64,000 nt of DNA from Episyrphus balteatus. Taxonomy: Eukaryota > Arthropoda > Insecta > Diptera > Syrphidae. This document shows, piece after piece, positions 24,995-37,801 of this stretch; positions within the stretch are counted from its first letter, which is position 1; each line of letters starts with the position of its first letter. A program made the position numbers and the translations under genes. The DNA is taken from assembly GCF_945859705.1 (NCBI RefSeq), contig NC_079135.1, forward strand, positions 36,567,679 to 36,631,678, given 5' to 3'. The notes beneath the pieces are model-generated. The model was given only the letters and a program-made list of their open reading frames with translations. It was not told where the DNA came from and made no database searches.

Positions 24995-25639
24995 CTAATT
25001 AAATAAAAAAGAAATAAATTAAGTAAAATAACAACGGTCAACAAAAGATTGAAATTGACTTGGGCATAGCTTTTACTTAATATGTTTTAATTGTACCTAA
25101 AGGTTAGCTAAAATTAATACAAAATGCAATAGGGCATAGAAAATTTTTGGAAAACACATGCGATTTTCGTTTCGAAACTGTTCAATCGCAAAATATATCA
25201 CAATGATTTCTATGACTGTGGGGACCGTTTTCAAATTTTTAATCACATCTATTTTTTACAAGCATGTGTGTACACAAACATTGGAATCCTTTTGTGATCC
25301 ATTTTTGCTACTGAATAATCGTGCGACCAAAATCGCATGTGTGGTCCCTATAGCTTTAAATTAAGTCAAGGTGATTATTGACATAATTTCGAATAGTTGC
25401 ATCATAGGATGTAGAATGTCTGTAAATATGAATTTTTTTCATTATGTCAATCCAAAACAATTTTTTTTTTTAGTTTATGTTGCTTAATTTTTAAAGTTGT
25501 CTCATTTACTTATACTTCTAATGAACATAAATACAGAAATACAAAATAAATAAAATGCACGACTGGGGTCGCACGTACTTGCTCTTATGCTAAAAGTAAC
25601 TCTAATGTTAAAGCTTTTTATTCAAAAAACACCGTTTTA

Positions 25640-26452
25640 AATTACTATGTTTTACAAAAAACCAAGTATGCCATTTTATTACTTGGTATTTTTAGAAAAA
25701 AAATTTCCAAAATCGTTAGAGCCGTTTTTTAAAAAAATATTTTTTTATATATAAAAAATTTCTAACATTTTTCAAAAAAAAAGTTGGTATGCCATTTTAA
25801 AGAAATAATTAATTTACACATAAAAACGAAATTTCAAAATTTTTCACCAACCCGTTTTCAAAAAATTGATTTTTCAAAAAAAAATTTTGAAATATTTTTT
25901 AAAAATCCAAAAATGCACTTTTTGAACATTTTCTAAAATTTTAATGTTATTATTATTTAATTGCTTTTGCATAAAAATTTTCGTTGAAATCGGGTTAATT
26001 TTGTACGAGATATTCAGAAACCAAAAAAACCGTTCTATGACAGGTACCGTTAATAACGGTACAAAAAATTATTTTTTTATTTCAAAAGTTGGCTCTTATG
26101 TGTAATACCACACATAAAAATTTTAATCAAAATCGTTAGAGCCGTTTTTGAAAAAAAATTAACTTTTCTATTTCCGTTATATGGCAGGTACCGTTAGTGT
26201 TGGTCATAAAAAAAAAATTTCAATTTCTCCTCTAGGGAATCACCAAAAACTGCTAACTACCAAGTTTGAACAAAATCGCTTCAGTAGTTTAGGCTCTAGC
26301 TCGAGGTTCTTACAGACAGACAGACAGAATTGCCGGACCCACTTTTTTGGCATTCTCCATCATCGTAATGTCATGTAAAATTGTTATCTCGAGTTCGATT
26401 TTTTTTACGAATCCTAAACTTGCCCTATAGTACCTATATCGCAAGTAAAAAA
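25640..26452. repeat. Dispersed repeat family M, copy 2 (longer)
   Basis: Homologous in order to 6440-6893 but longer, with AATCGTTAGAGCCGTTTTT appearing twice (near 25710 and 26131) and a GACAGACAGACAG run (near 26313). It ends CTATATCGCAAGTAAAAAA. The internal repetition suggests partial duplication. No protein is encoded. Confidence 0.65.
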
Positions 26453-29400
26453 GTCATACATACATAAGGGGAAACTCCCTGCTTTAGAAAATTTGTATGT
26501 TTCCTTTTTGCTGCATTAAGCACATTCATTTTTTTTTTCAGGAACTTGTTAATCCTCAATGAAAATATTTAAGTATTAAACCGTCTTTTTGAGCTTCTCA
26601 AGAGTTGCAGAAAACCTTATAACAGCCCAGTATCAGCTGTTTAAAATGTATAATGCTAAATGGCTGAATGATAACAACCTCAATTACAAAATCAGCTTAA
26701 TTTCAATTTTGTTTGTTTTTGCAACTTTTTATATTGGTACATATTTTAAGTGGAAAATATTTTTATCAAAAACCAATCAAATTACCAACCTCTTAAAAAT
26801 CAAAATTTGTTTTTTTTTTCAGTGTAAAAACTATTATTCCGACACTTTCTCCAATTTACTGTGGAATTTAGTAATTTACTGTATCGAATTTGTTGAAATA
26901 ATCACGGTAAATTCAATCTATGTAAAAAAAAAACATTTGAGACTTTTTCTAAATTAAAAAATTAAATTTTAAGGGTCACTGTGGTGTATGCGTACTATTT
27001 TTTTATTTTTTTTTAGATGAATAAAAAATAATTCTTCTATAATTCTTAAACTAAGGGAAGGATAGCGAAAATAAAAGATGGGTTTTAAACTAACGATTTT
27101 TTCACAGGAAAACCTAACCTTACCTACACTGAATAAAAAAAAAACTATAAGAGTAAGCTAGCGAAAAAAAGTCTTGGGCTATCCTGGGCTAGCCTTGGGC
27201 AATCGAACCAGGCAGGTTTGCATTTAGGGGTGCGAACTTCACAGCGCCCTGGATAGGATATGTGTGTCTACGCTGTGTTTGTTGAAAGATCGATAAATAA
27301 GCTAAAAACATCAATAAACAGCGTACGAAATTACAACCTTGAACATTCAAATTACTCCTGGAATGATTTCACTATGGACACCATATCTTTAAAGGTTCCA
27401 TTGAGATAAACTTTAAGTTATATGCTTGTGCATGTGCAGTATATGCAATGCAGCAGAATCCTAGTTATACGTTTTTTTTTAAGCGCGTTTTTACAAGAGT
27501 TTTTAAAAACGAGTCTTACATACGCCTTAATACCCGTTTTTAAGCACATTTTACATATATGGACTTGATCTTAAAATCTCAAACTTTGGGGTGTTAAAAT
27601 CGCTTAAAGAACCAAAAACTGCCAACACTGATAAATTCGGAGTTTTCTCCAAATTTATCAGAACAAATTTGATAGACACCGTGCATCATCGAATATCCCC
27701 AGTCCCCACTACACTAATCGGTCTTCTAAATTCGAAAGAGTGTGTATATAGTTTTCGTTATATAGTGACATTATATTAAGCGACCAAAAACGAATCGAAT
27801 AGTCGTTAGAAGAATCTTTCCGCTAACGGAAATGACTTCCATATAACTGCATTTGTTGTTAAACTTGTTTTGATAACAACTAACTTCCATACTTACTCAG
27901 ATTTATAGATATCACATTACAAAGAAAACTGGGTTAACCAAATGCAATTCTATTCAATTTTTCGAAATATATTATATAGACATATAAATAATTTTCTCAC
28001 GTCAATCAATAAATCAATCGTGTTTGCATTTATAATTACTTAAACTAATTGGTCTGTTTTGCTTTAAAATAGGCGTAATTTGAACCTGATTTTTTCTATC
28101 TATTTCATCATAGTTCGAAATTTGTTTGTGAAAATCTAAGAATAGTAATATTTGAATTGCAGGTTAAAAGCCAACATAATTTCAAAATAACATTCACCTT
28201 TTTTTTTTTTTGTGTAAATAAGGCTTTGAGCAAGTAATTATAATATTTTAAATAACACGGAAGCAATAACACTTCGCAAGAACCCGCCCTTAAAATTCAT
28301 CTCTGACCCCACATTAGTTCTCACAATCTTTCAACCTTTTTTTTTTAGCTAACTGCCCGGATGTTTCATCAAAATTAATTTCCACTTAGTTCAGTTAGAA
28401 TAGACTACATTAATAATAATTGTTATTATAATTAAGTATCGAACATGTTTTATTGGTTGTTATTGATTGTACTTCTAATACCGTGACGCATCACCATAAT
28501 CACGACTGTCTGGCTGACTGTTAAGATACATGTCATGAGATAAGATTTTAATCCAGCCAGTTTGATGTCGTAGGTACCACGACATTTTGATGGTATTCCC
28601 CATGCCTTCCGTAATTGTCAATGGATCAAAGCACTTTCTGGCAGGTATTCTTGTTTTAATGTAAACAAAAGTTAAGTATTCAAATCAGTTCACGAAATTG
28701 TTTTGTAAATACTGGGAACTGGGACCTTTTTGATTGGATATTTGTCCTAAACGTAATTAGTAAGTTCTTGAATAAACTCGTGCCGTGCCAACTTTAACGA
28801 CCTCTAATTGAAGGTTCAAATAAATGATAATAATTAGTAAAAGTACACGCAGGCACGGGGCACCTTAACTCACTTTAATTGCTGATGCAATTTTCATGCC
28901 TCATTTGAAATTTATCCTGTTGATAGGTGATGTAAAAATGTAAAGCGGGACATGCCGGAAAAATTAAAAATTCATGATGGATCGGTAAAGTCTTTATCTT
29001 ACCAAAATTAGGTCTTGTCTTGTGAGCATCTTTTAAAAGAATGATGCAATAATTATCTTCAATTGCATCATTTATTTGATTTTTGTTTTGTTTAATGTAG
29101 CATTGAAATTACATGTTGTCAGTGTTTTATTAATTTTCAGTCTAATCTTTAATGATGTTAATGGTGCATGATTACTGATTGTTTGCGCCAGATGGAGGTG
29201 AAGTTGCCAGGTTAGCCCCTTGTTTGTCGATGGAGAACAGGTACACAATAGTATAAATAAAGGTATATCTTAGTTGTATAATCATTTTATACCTACAATC
29301 ATGTCATTCGGCATTAAGTTGAGAAAGTTAAAAGATAAATTTATACATGAATTGCCACACCACACCAAGCCAAGCTATCGCTACTGCTTACCTACCGCGC

Positions 29401-29640
29401 TTGGAATTTAATTATAAAATATTTTATTTCTTCGATTTTTGCAAGACCCACTAATTTAATTTTATATTCTATAATATTTCTCTTGGGATATCAAGCATTT
29501 AGCTCAAATTGCAGAATCCATGCAACATTTCTTTCAATTACCGGAAGTAGATTGACCTTAGTTAGTTTTGCTGCAGACGACGACCAGAGCTTCTTATGAG
29601 CTCTTAAAAGAAACAAATAACTAAAATATTAAAAAGAACA
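26453..29640. other. No gene seen
   Basis: AT-rich DNA with one GCGTATGCGTAC repeat at 26974-27000. The 122-codon frame at 26589-26957 starts at TTG and is low-complexity, so it is not called. Confidence 0.55.
26974..27000 (+). repeat. GCGTATRCGTAC repeat, copy 3
   Basis: GGTCACTGTGGTGTATGCGT followed by ACT and a T-rich run, as in copy 2. Confidence 0.5.
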
Positions 29641-29642
29641 TC

Positions 29643-29784
29643 TAAGGCCGAATTTATTGACTCTCCAATATATTTAAAATCCCCATTAAAAATTAGAAAT
29701 CTGTCAGATCGCATACAAAGTTTAAAATTTTCCTCTTAAAATGGCGACTTTAAATTTAATGGAGAGTGAATAAATTGGGCCTTA
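29643..29784. mobile_element. 142-bp MITE
   Basis: Inverted ends of about 37 bp. The left reads TAAGGCCGAATTTATTGACT and the right, inward, TAAGGCCCAATTTATTCACT; both continue CTCCA. The target duplication is unclear because the ends are palindromic with the TAA/TTA flank. Confidence 0.7.
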
Positions 29785-30244
29785 GGGCTATAAACTTAGA
29801 AACTAAAGCTTAGAAAGACGAACAAACATCGTCGTAGAGTCGGTAGCGATTCTGAGAATATGGAGATTTCACTTCTCTAATCTTTATGTTTGGACGATGA
29901 ATGCCAACATTTTCGTTTCTCCAACCTGATTAAAATAAAGGAAGTCTTATACAAACTTAAATCCAATAAAGTAGCTTGAGTTGACAACCTTTCTTCCTAG
30001 ATATATTTTAAGGAATAGGCGACGCTCTGGAGTATGTACCAACTAATCTGCCGAATATGGTCAGAGGAAAGCATGTCCACGGTACGATACCTCAGCAATA
30101 AATAAGACCCTCTGAACCGCCAACTACAGATGTAAGTCGCTTAATAAAAAAATTACAACAACAATGACGTGCACTTCTGTGGTTTTCTTGTGTGTTTCAA
30201 GGGCATATTTTTTCGTGAATTGCTTTTCCAAAGGTTTTTATAGT

Positions 30245-30366
30245 GCTGAACTCGAATCAGAAGTCTGAAAATTAGTTCAGTTAATTAGCTTCCGTTTTTG
30301 AAATATTAGCGTCATAGTATGCAAAAATACAACGTTTTTTTACCACTTATAAGATTCGAGTTCAGC
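30245..30366. repeat. Small inverted-repeat unit (122 bp)
   Basis: Exact 14-bp inverted ends GCTGAACTCGAATC and GATTCGAGTTCAGC. The interior is not inverted. MITE-like. Confidence 0.5.
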
Positions 30367-30487
30367 AAACCGAAAACCTTTAGGAAAGTATAATTTAGTT
30401 TCAGTAACAAATTGTTTGTATCCTCAAAAGTAGTTAAAAAACTTTATTACATTTTTTAAACGGGAGCTGATTTTAAAAATGTAGTAC

Positions 30488-30665
30488 ACTGAGGGAAAAA
30501 ATAAATTGAAGTTGAAACGTCGTTGTTTCAAAGATGAACTACTTTGATTTATGTGTCTTTAAGATACGAAACCATCAAAAATTAACCTTTTTTCCACGTT
30601 GATTTTAAAATGTTCATCTTCAACGCAAAATCATTCCGAATATTATTATGGCTTTCCCTCAGCGT
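30488..30665. repeat. Small inverted-repeat unit (178 bp)
   Basis: Ends ACTGAGGGAAAAAA and TTTCCCTCAGCG are imperfect inverted copies. A weaker internal pair, GATGAAC / GTTCATC, also occurs. Confidence 0.45.
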
Positions 30666-30811
30666 ACCCCGCCTTAAGATGCTGGGTTCCCTAAGCAAGA
30701 AAAGAAGGATAAAATGCTTCTTAAAGAAAAAAAGATTGAAAGATCAATTTTAAGATTTTTTTAATTTTTTTTTTTTTGTTATGCATTGGTTAAAGTTAAT
30801 GTAAGTATATA

Positions 30812-32689
30812 GTCCAGTAATTTTAGGTTTTATCTGCGGAAAAATTCCTACTGGGCTGAATTTTGGTATACAGCTTAATGACGGCTTTGTTATGAAGATG
30901 TGAAAAATCGACATTGATATCGTGTCCGCGTTAAGAGTTATAGGGGTCAAAAGGTCACAAAAACTGGTTTTTCACGATTTTCAGCAAAACGGTAAGTCTT
31001 ATCAAAAAATTTTCAATGCAAGAATTGTAGACCAGATTATTATATATAAAAAGTGTCATGACACTTTTTTTCCTAAGACCCACCGTTTCTTAGGTATAAC
31101 GATTCAAAAAGTTGAAGTTTAGTTGTAATCGTCATAATCATATTCCTGAAAAAAAAAACTCCTAACTGAAAAGTTCCTGAAATTTCATTATTTTTTTAGC
31201 TTGAATTTCGTTCCTCAACTGTTAAGAATATGGGGAAACCAAAAAAAAATGGAAATTTTCGCCATTTTTCCGATTGGGGCCCTTCTCCCGAAACCATTTC
31301 CCTGGGAATTTTTGTTTAGAATATGTCCGAAAATATACAGGGTGTGCAATAGAGAATGGACAACCATAAAACGGCTTATAGCTACACTTATGATTGTTCT
31401 AAAAACAGATAGAAAAAAGTTCTATCGCAACCAGTTCATAAAATATGGACTTTTTTTCGTTCAGTGTATTTTAAATTTTATCATCTTATGTTTTCGTTCA
31501 CTACAACCACGAATGAATGAATTTTATTTATTTCTTTTTTTTATAATTTTCTACAATAATTGGATGAGTACATAAACACTTTAAAAATTTCATAGCTATT
31601 GCACATTTTCGTAAAAAAATTTTTGAAATCTGTTTTTTGATGCAAAATGTAAAAAAAGTATTTTATGAAAAATTTTAAACACCTGCGGTATAAAATAAAT
31701 CTATAGAAACCTAGGTGACCATCTTCCTTAAAAATATTCTCCTTATACCAGAATATTTTTAAGAAAGTTGGCCACCTAGGTATCTATAGATTTATTTTAT
31801 ACCACAGATGTTTAAAATTTTTCATAAAATACTTTTTTTACATTTTGCATCAAAAAACAGATTTCAAAATTTTTTTACGAAAATGTGCAATAGCTATGAA
31901 ATTTTTAAAGTGTTTATGTACTCATCCAATTATTGTAGAAAATTATAAAAAAAAAAAGAAATAAATAAAATTCATTCATTCGTGGTTGTAGTGAACGAAA
32001 ACATAAGATGATAAAATTTAAAATACACTGAACGAAAAAAAGTCCATATTTTATGAACTGGTTGCGATAGAACTTTTTTCTATCTGTTTTTAGAATAATC
32101 ATAAGTGTAGCTATAAGCCGTTTTAGGGTTGTCCATTCTCTATTGCACACCCTGTATATTTTCAGACATATTCTAAACAAAAATTTCCAGGGAAATGGTT
32201 TCGGGAGAAGGGCCCCAATCGGAAAAATGGCGAAAATTTCCATTTTTTTTTGGTTTCCCCATATTCTTAACAGTTGAGGAACGAAATTCAAGCTAAAAAA
32301 ATAATGAAATTTCAGGAACTTTTCAGTTAGGAGTTTTTTTTTCAGGAATAGGATTATGACGATTACAACTAAACTTCAATTTTTTGAATCGTTATACCTA
32401 AGAAACGGTGGGTCTTAGGAAAAAAAGTGTCATGACACTTTTTATATATAATAATCTGGTCTACAATTCTTGCATTGAAAATTTTTTGATAAGACTTACC
32501 GTTTTGCTGAAAATCGTGAAAAACCAGTTTTTGTGACCTTTTGACCCCTATAACTCTTAACGCGGACACGATATCAATGTCGATTTTTCACATCTTCATA
32601 ACAAAGCCGTCATTAAGCTGTATACCAAAATTCAGCCCAGTAGGAATTATTCCGCAGATTGGGCTTAAAAATGACTAAAATTACTGGGC
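30812..32689. mobile_element. Foldback (giant inverted repeat) element, copy B
   Basis: A 1878-bp near-palindrome of the same family as copy A, flanked by TA (30810-30811 and 32690-32691). Its left end (GTCCAGTAATTTTAGGTTTT) corresponds to the right end of A, and its right end to the left end of A, so the two insertions face opposite ways. The loop-proximal stem TTAAAAATATTCT lies near 31725-31750. Arms match over about 900 bp with scattered differences. No transposase is encoded. Confidence 0.93.
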
Positions 32690-33090
32690 TAATATTTATC
32701 TACATATATAAAAAGTTTTAAGCATTTAAGAAAGTTGAACTCTGTTTTATCAAACAAAAAAAATTTGTTTGTATTCAAGTATTATAAAAAATATGAACCT
32801 TTGAAAAATATTGCAACGAAAAAGGACCCAAAAAATAGATCAATTTGTATAACCAACATACTTTTAAAAGCTAGAAATTTCTCATTCTAAATTTCTAACT
32901 CTAACATCAGCTAGCATTAGATTGCAATCTTAGAAATCCAATAAAAAAACATCTAATATTCTGCCAGGTGCAAATAAATATTGTTAAATCCTCTCATTTA
33001 CAAAATTATTAATTGATGCAATTATTGTCTTTATAAATTACAACAGATCACATTCATGTTAATTAACGTTCTGTACTTATATATTACTTA

Positions 33091-33516
33091 GGGCCAATTT
33101 TTCAATAGTCAGTTAAACAGTCAGTTAGTACTTATTCCTAAGGATAGAGAAAAAATCAATTTTTCAACAGGCAGATATAGCTTATTCCTAAGATTAAATC
33201 TATCTGCTTCTTTCAGAGACGAATAAAATTATTCTAAGGAATAATCTCAATAAAAATATTGTGTCAGTTGTCAAAGCTGTTTTGAAAGAATTTTGAAAAA
33301 AATACAGTGGAAAACAAGAAAACAAAAACAATCATGAATAAAAATGACGTTTAATTTTAAATATTTTTGAATTTGACAATTTTTTTTTGTTATTCTGTAG
33401 AATAAATTATTCTTGATTGAAAAATTCAATGTTTTTATCTGATTGTTTATGAGCCTAATAACTTTATTCGTCGAACAGTTAACTGACTGTTTATTAGAAG
33501 ATTGAAAAATTGGCTC
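33091..33516. mobile_element. Harbinger-like MITE, complete copy
   Basis: Ends read inward GGGCCAATTTTTCAATAGTC and GAGCCAATTTTTCAATCTTC, each leading to AACAGTCAGTTA. It is flanked by TTA on both sides (33088-33090 and 33517-33519), the TWA target preference of PIF/Harbinger elements. 426 bp, non-coding. Confidence 0.75.
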
Positions 33517-34272
33517 TTAGTTAAATATTAATATTCTATCCTGCTGCGTTAAACTATTCAACACTTCTTCCAGGGTGATTGGGTGATTTTTTTTTTAAAT
33601 ATGAGTAAGTCTAGGTTATTCTCAATGGCATACATAAGTTCATTATTAATTGGGTTCAACTTAGCGAAAGTATGTTTTAATGAAGATTCATGAAAAAAGT
33701 TACTAGTATTGAATGAATTTGCAATACGTCAATAAGTATGCATTTCTTATGCTTATTTGCAATTACTCCTGACATATGTTAAGAGATAATTGAGTTATAA
33801 ATCTTTTTCAATAAATTTATTTTTTTTTAATATGAGCAACATGCGTAATAATTATAAATTGTAATGTAAATTTATAAGCGTCAAATTGAAAATTAAGTTA
33901 TGTTAAATGCTAATTGTTTGTGTTATTAAATCTTCTTTATGTCAATTTGTTTTTAATTATTTTGTGCTAAAGAAGTATTAACTGCTTTCAAGGATATCAG
34001 ACGTTTTGTATGGGAAGTGGCTATTGGTGATATTATCTGCAATTTTAAGAAGTAGTTTCTGGATATGAAAAGTTTTTACTGACACGAAGACTTAAAATTG
34101 ACATTTTTTTAGATAACGTTAATTTGTCATTGGATGTATGAGATTGTTTTCTACCGTACAGGAACGGGAACATCTCTGCATTATGGTTTTCAAGGTCACT
34201 GAGTTAAAATCCGATGTTAAAAGTCGTCATTGAGGGTACGAAATTTCATCAAAATCCGTTAAATAGTGCTAA

Positions 34273-34299
34273 ATTTTCTACTCCCCCGGAGTAGAAAAT
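34273..34299. repeat. Perfect 12-bp stem-loop
   Basis: ATTTTCTACTCC, then CCC as loop, then GGAGTAGAAAAT. It stands alone, without larger inverted flanks. Confidence 0.6.
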
Positions 34300-34706
34300 C
34301 TGTATTTTTAATAGCCAGCCTTGCCATTTTACCAAGATTCAAGGTTCTACGACAATGAGGAGTGTTTTATAATACATATTTGATGATTAATTTGCGAAAT
34401 TGGACGGAAAAAGTTCTCAAATAATATTTCCTTTGTATAAACTACCAGTTCTACCATTCTACCAACTTTCAAGAATTGCTCTGTAATATTGTATGAAAAC
34501 GCAGTAAAATGGGTGATGGTTACCTGAATCAAAAATCTCAAATTTTTCGACTTTTTTCTTTTGTTCTCCGTCATTTTGATATTGGTCAGTGAAATTTATC
34601 AAAGACTAGTCTCTAGTAGCTCTTCCAATGTCCAGATACGTTAAAAATGCTAAAAAGACCAGAAAACAGGCAACAAACTCTAATTGTATTCTTCTTTCAC
34701 TGGAGA

Positions 34707-34732
34707 GGTCACTATGGCGTATACGTAATTTT
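34707..34732 (+). repeat. GCGTATRCGTAC repeat, copy 4
   Basis: GGTCACTATGGCGTATACGT followed by AATTTTTT. Confidence 0.45.
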
Positions 34733-37469
34733 TTTTTTTTATTTTGTTGCTGAAGAAAAAATTTCCTTCATCTAATCAAATAATTTTTTTACATGAAATG
34801 GGGGTCCTCGTTGACTCTTTGAGTAAGACCCACTTTAATAAGTCCATCAGATGGTTGGTATAAGGCTATTAGTTTTGACGAAACTAATTTACGATTCTGA
34901 GATTTCAAATTAAACAAATGCAATACCTCAGTTATAAAAGCATTATTAAGCTCATATTTAGATTCATGCGTCGTTAAGAGTTCTGGTTTACATAGAATTA
35001 ACTTACGTCAATTCTTTAATTATCTGTCAAAAAAAAACTAGGTTCAACATTCCTACAATGTTCTAATTAATAAGAAATATAAAAAAAACCAATGAGTGCA
35101 ACTTCAATTAAATTAATTTAAAATAACTAACATTTTTATGCAATTATAATCTTAGAATGTCACAGCATTCTGTAGGGGTAAGCCTTTTTTTTTTACACTT
35201 CCTAAGACATTCCTTTTTGTGCGAAAACAAAGTAAGTAGGTACCTTACATAAAATCAAACAAAACCCAACCCACTTTTAACTTCAATTAAGAAACCAGTC
35301 AATTTATTTACTTTGTACAAGTATACCTATTTACTACTTTTGTTTTGTTGTTGTTAAAAAGCGTGAAATTGAATTATTGATTGGCTAATAGAACTAGAGT
35401 CAGATCTATCTGTTTAAAGTGTTTGTGGGGTTCCGTGTCCGGTGTTAACAGACTTATCAGTCAGTGTCTGCAAGTCTTTAATTAAAGTATATTAAGATCA
35501 ATGATAATAGAGTCTCAATAATTTATAAATATTCATTCAATAAACACCTGGTATGCTACTCCGAAACAAACAAAATGTATCTAAATAGATTTTCAACTAC
35601 ATTTTAACATGATTGATATCGCAATTTTTTCACTTCACAAGTAGGAACCGATATATTTTATTGACATTTAATTGACAAGTAGACTACGCTGATGGCTAAT
35701 TAAATATTTCATTCGATGAAGCATTTTGATCATGAACTTGAGTGATTGGACAGATTCTTGACATGAACTATCATTTATAATATTTTGAGGCCGTGAGATT
35801 TATTTATTTTTTTTTAGTAATAATTTTCATAACTCAGAGTCAAGTAATTACATTTGATCATACATTAATAAATTCACAATGTAACAAAGTTGTTTAATGT
35901 TAACACGGAATAAAGTTCAATTAGATAAATATTTGAAATATTTTTAAGCAGTTTTAAGACAAGTTTTCATTTTACTTTTGCTGCTTTTGTTTAATTGGCT
36001 AAACGTTTGCGTGCGGTGAAGTTGGAAACAAAGCAAAATAAAAGCGGGTTTAAGGAAAAATTCACTACATATTAAGATTTCCAAGAAGGGTAATATTTGT
36101 CACAAGATCAGAGGTAATATTTTTTTTAAGTGCAATTTCAAAATTCTTCATGGGGTTTTGCATGTTATTTTAAAAATGATCTTAGACCATCATATACAGA
36201 ATATCTAGAAGGTAGTATTTTCGTTTGAAGGTTCTTTTTGCACATTTTCTTTCAGCTCACCAGATAAAGTAAATAAAACCATTTGGGTGACATCAGAGCC
36301 CTATTTGATATTCATACTCAAGAACCTACATAAAAATGCTATTAGTCTTGTTGTTTGGGCTTGGTACAATTTTATGTCATAATCAAGAAGCTGAAAAGTA
36401 TAAATTACTAATTGTATAATCGAAGGTACAAGAACAGTGACTTAAATAATACAAATGGCGATGTTTTATTAATGCAACTGGAACACATTTGCAATTGCAA
36501 CTGATAAATGTTCTAATAATGTAATTCCCATCTTCTTTTGTGTTGGTTTTTATAGAAAAATGATATAATTTTTTTATTCAGGAATGATGTTGAAAATTAA
36601 TCGCGCTAATTATTGCGAGTACGAGAAGTACCCTGTGGCGTAATGATCAATGCTATGGACTAGCAAAATTTGCTCAAATATGCCTTTCCTTAAAAAACTT
36701 TTTATCTTATACCATGCAGAGTATTCTGCAACAAAAAAGCTATAGTTTTTAGTTTGGTTCAAAACAAAAAAAAAAAAAAAAAAAATAGGAAAGTGTCTAT
36801 TTCTCTTTAATTACCCTGGAGGAACAATTTTCTAAAAAATTGCTTCATATTTTCTTAAACGCATTCATCAAAACAAAGAGAAACTGAAAGAACGGATTTC
36901 AGGCTTTAAAAAAAAACATTTTTAGTGCTGCCGTTGTTGTTCTATATTAAATAAATTTTTCAATATATTCAGTCTAAAGGGATTTCGACCCAATACTCAG
37001 ACTCTAGCTATTTCGTTGAATTTAAGTATGTGTGAACATTAGAGTGACCGCAACTCCCATAGAAAAAAATTTTTGTCGAATTTTTTTCGGGGGAACCCCA
37101 TAAAATGTTCCGCCTTTGCAGATTTTTAGATAGCCAAAATTTCAGCTCGATTGGATAACTCTAAATGGTGCCGACACTCGCTCAAAGTATCAAAAATCTC
37201 TGTTTTTTCACTGTTTTTCGAAGAAAATTAGCTCTAGCTCCCAAAGAGATCGGGTTATTTTCACTTTTTATATATTAAATTAAGGGTAGTGTTGCTACAC
37301 ATAATTCAGATGCTAAATTTGTTTAGTTTTACTAAAACAGAAAAATTTTGTCATCAATTTAAATTTTCAGTACTTACCTCAAAAAGAACTGAAGTGCAAA
37401 CTCGATTTAAAATGAAACTTTTTTTTTAAACTGTTTTATTTAAAAAAACGAAACATTTAACAGAATTCT

Positions 37470-37720
37470 AAGGCTGTGTGTGAATTGCGTTAAATAGTTA
37501 ACACCGTGTAAAATTTTTGACACTATTGAGGTGAACAAAAAAATTTCAGCTGTATGGCTTATTGTTTAATATTTTTCTCATCTGCAAAAAAAATTTAACT
37601 CAAATTTAACCAGGTCCCAGAGCCCAATAAATTTTTAACAGCTGAAATTTTTTTATTCACCTCAATAGTGTCAAAAATTTTACACTATGTTAACTTTTTT
37701 ACGCAATTCACATAGGCCTA
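37470..37720. mobile_element. Hairpin MITE nested in the 37-kb element
   Basis: Two arms of about 85 bp share GTGTAAAATTTTTGACACTA and TTGAGGTGAAnAAAAAAATT in inverted order. Outer ends are TAAGGCTGTGTGTGAATTGC and, inward from the right, TAGGCCTATGTGAATTGCG. The spacer is about 75 bp. Non-coding. Confidence 0.7.
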
Positions 37721-37801
37721 AAAAACAAAAAAAATTACATCGTGTTACATTTCTTATACATAATTATTGAAGTAAATACTAAAAAAATTTAATCAAGAGA
37801 T

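Larger units (their letters stand above)
23046..25639. other. No gene seen
   Basis: AT-rich DNA. It contains an isolated end fragment of repeat family M at 23899-23920 and a GCGTATGCGTAC repeat at 24967-24994. Confidence 0.5.
33520..37041. other. No gene seen
   Basis: AT-rich DNA. It contains the stem-loop at 34273-34299, a GCGTATACGT repeat at 34707-34732 and an A-run near 36760-36785. The minus-strand frame at 34347-34574 has no recognisable features. Confidence 0.55.

Noticed and set aside
26589..26957. 122-codon plus-strand frame
   Set aside because: Starts at TTG, is rich in Ile, Phe, Lys and Asn as expected from AT-rich DNA, and has no domain, promoter or splice partner.
27165..27245. 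tRNA-like sequence with a GGTTCGATTGCC B-box-like word
   Set aside because: No matching A box at the right distance and no cloverleaf. Too weak to call.
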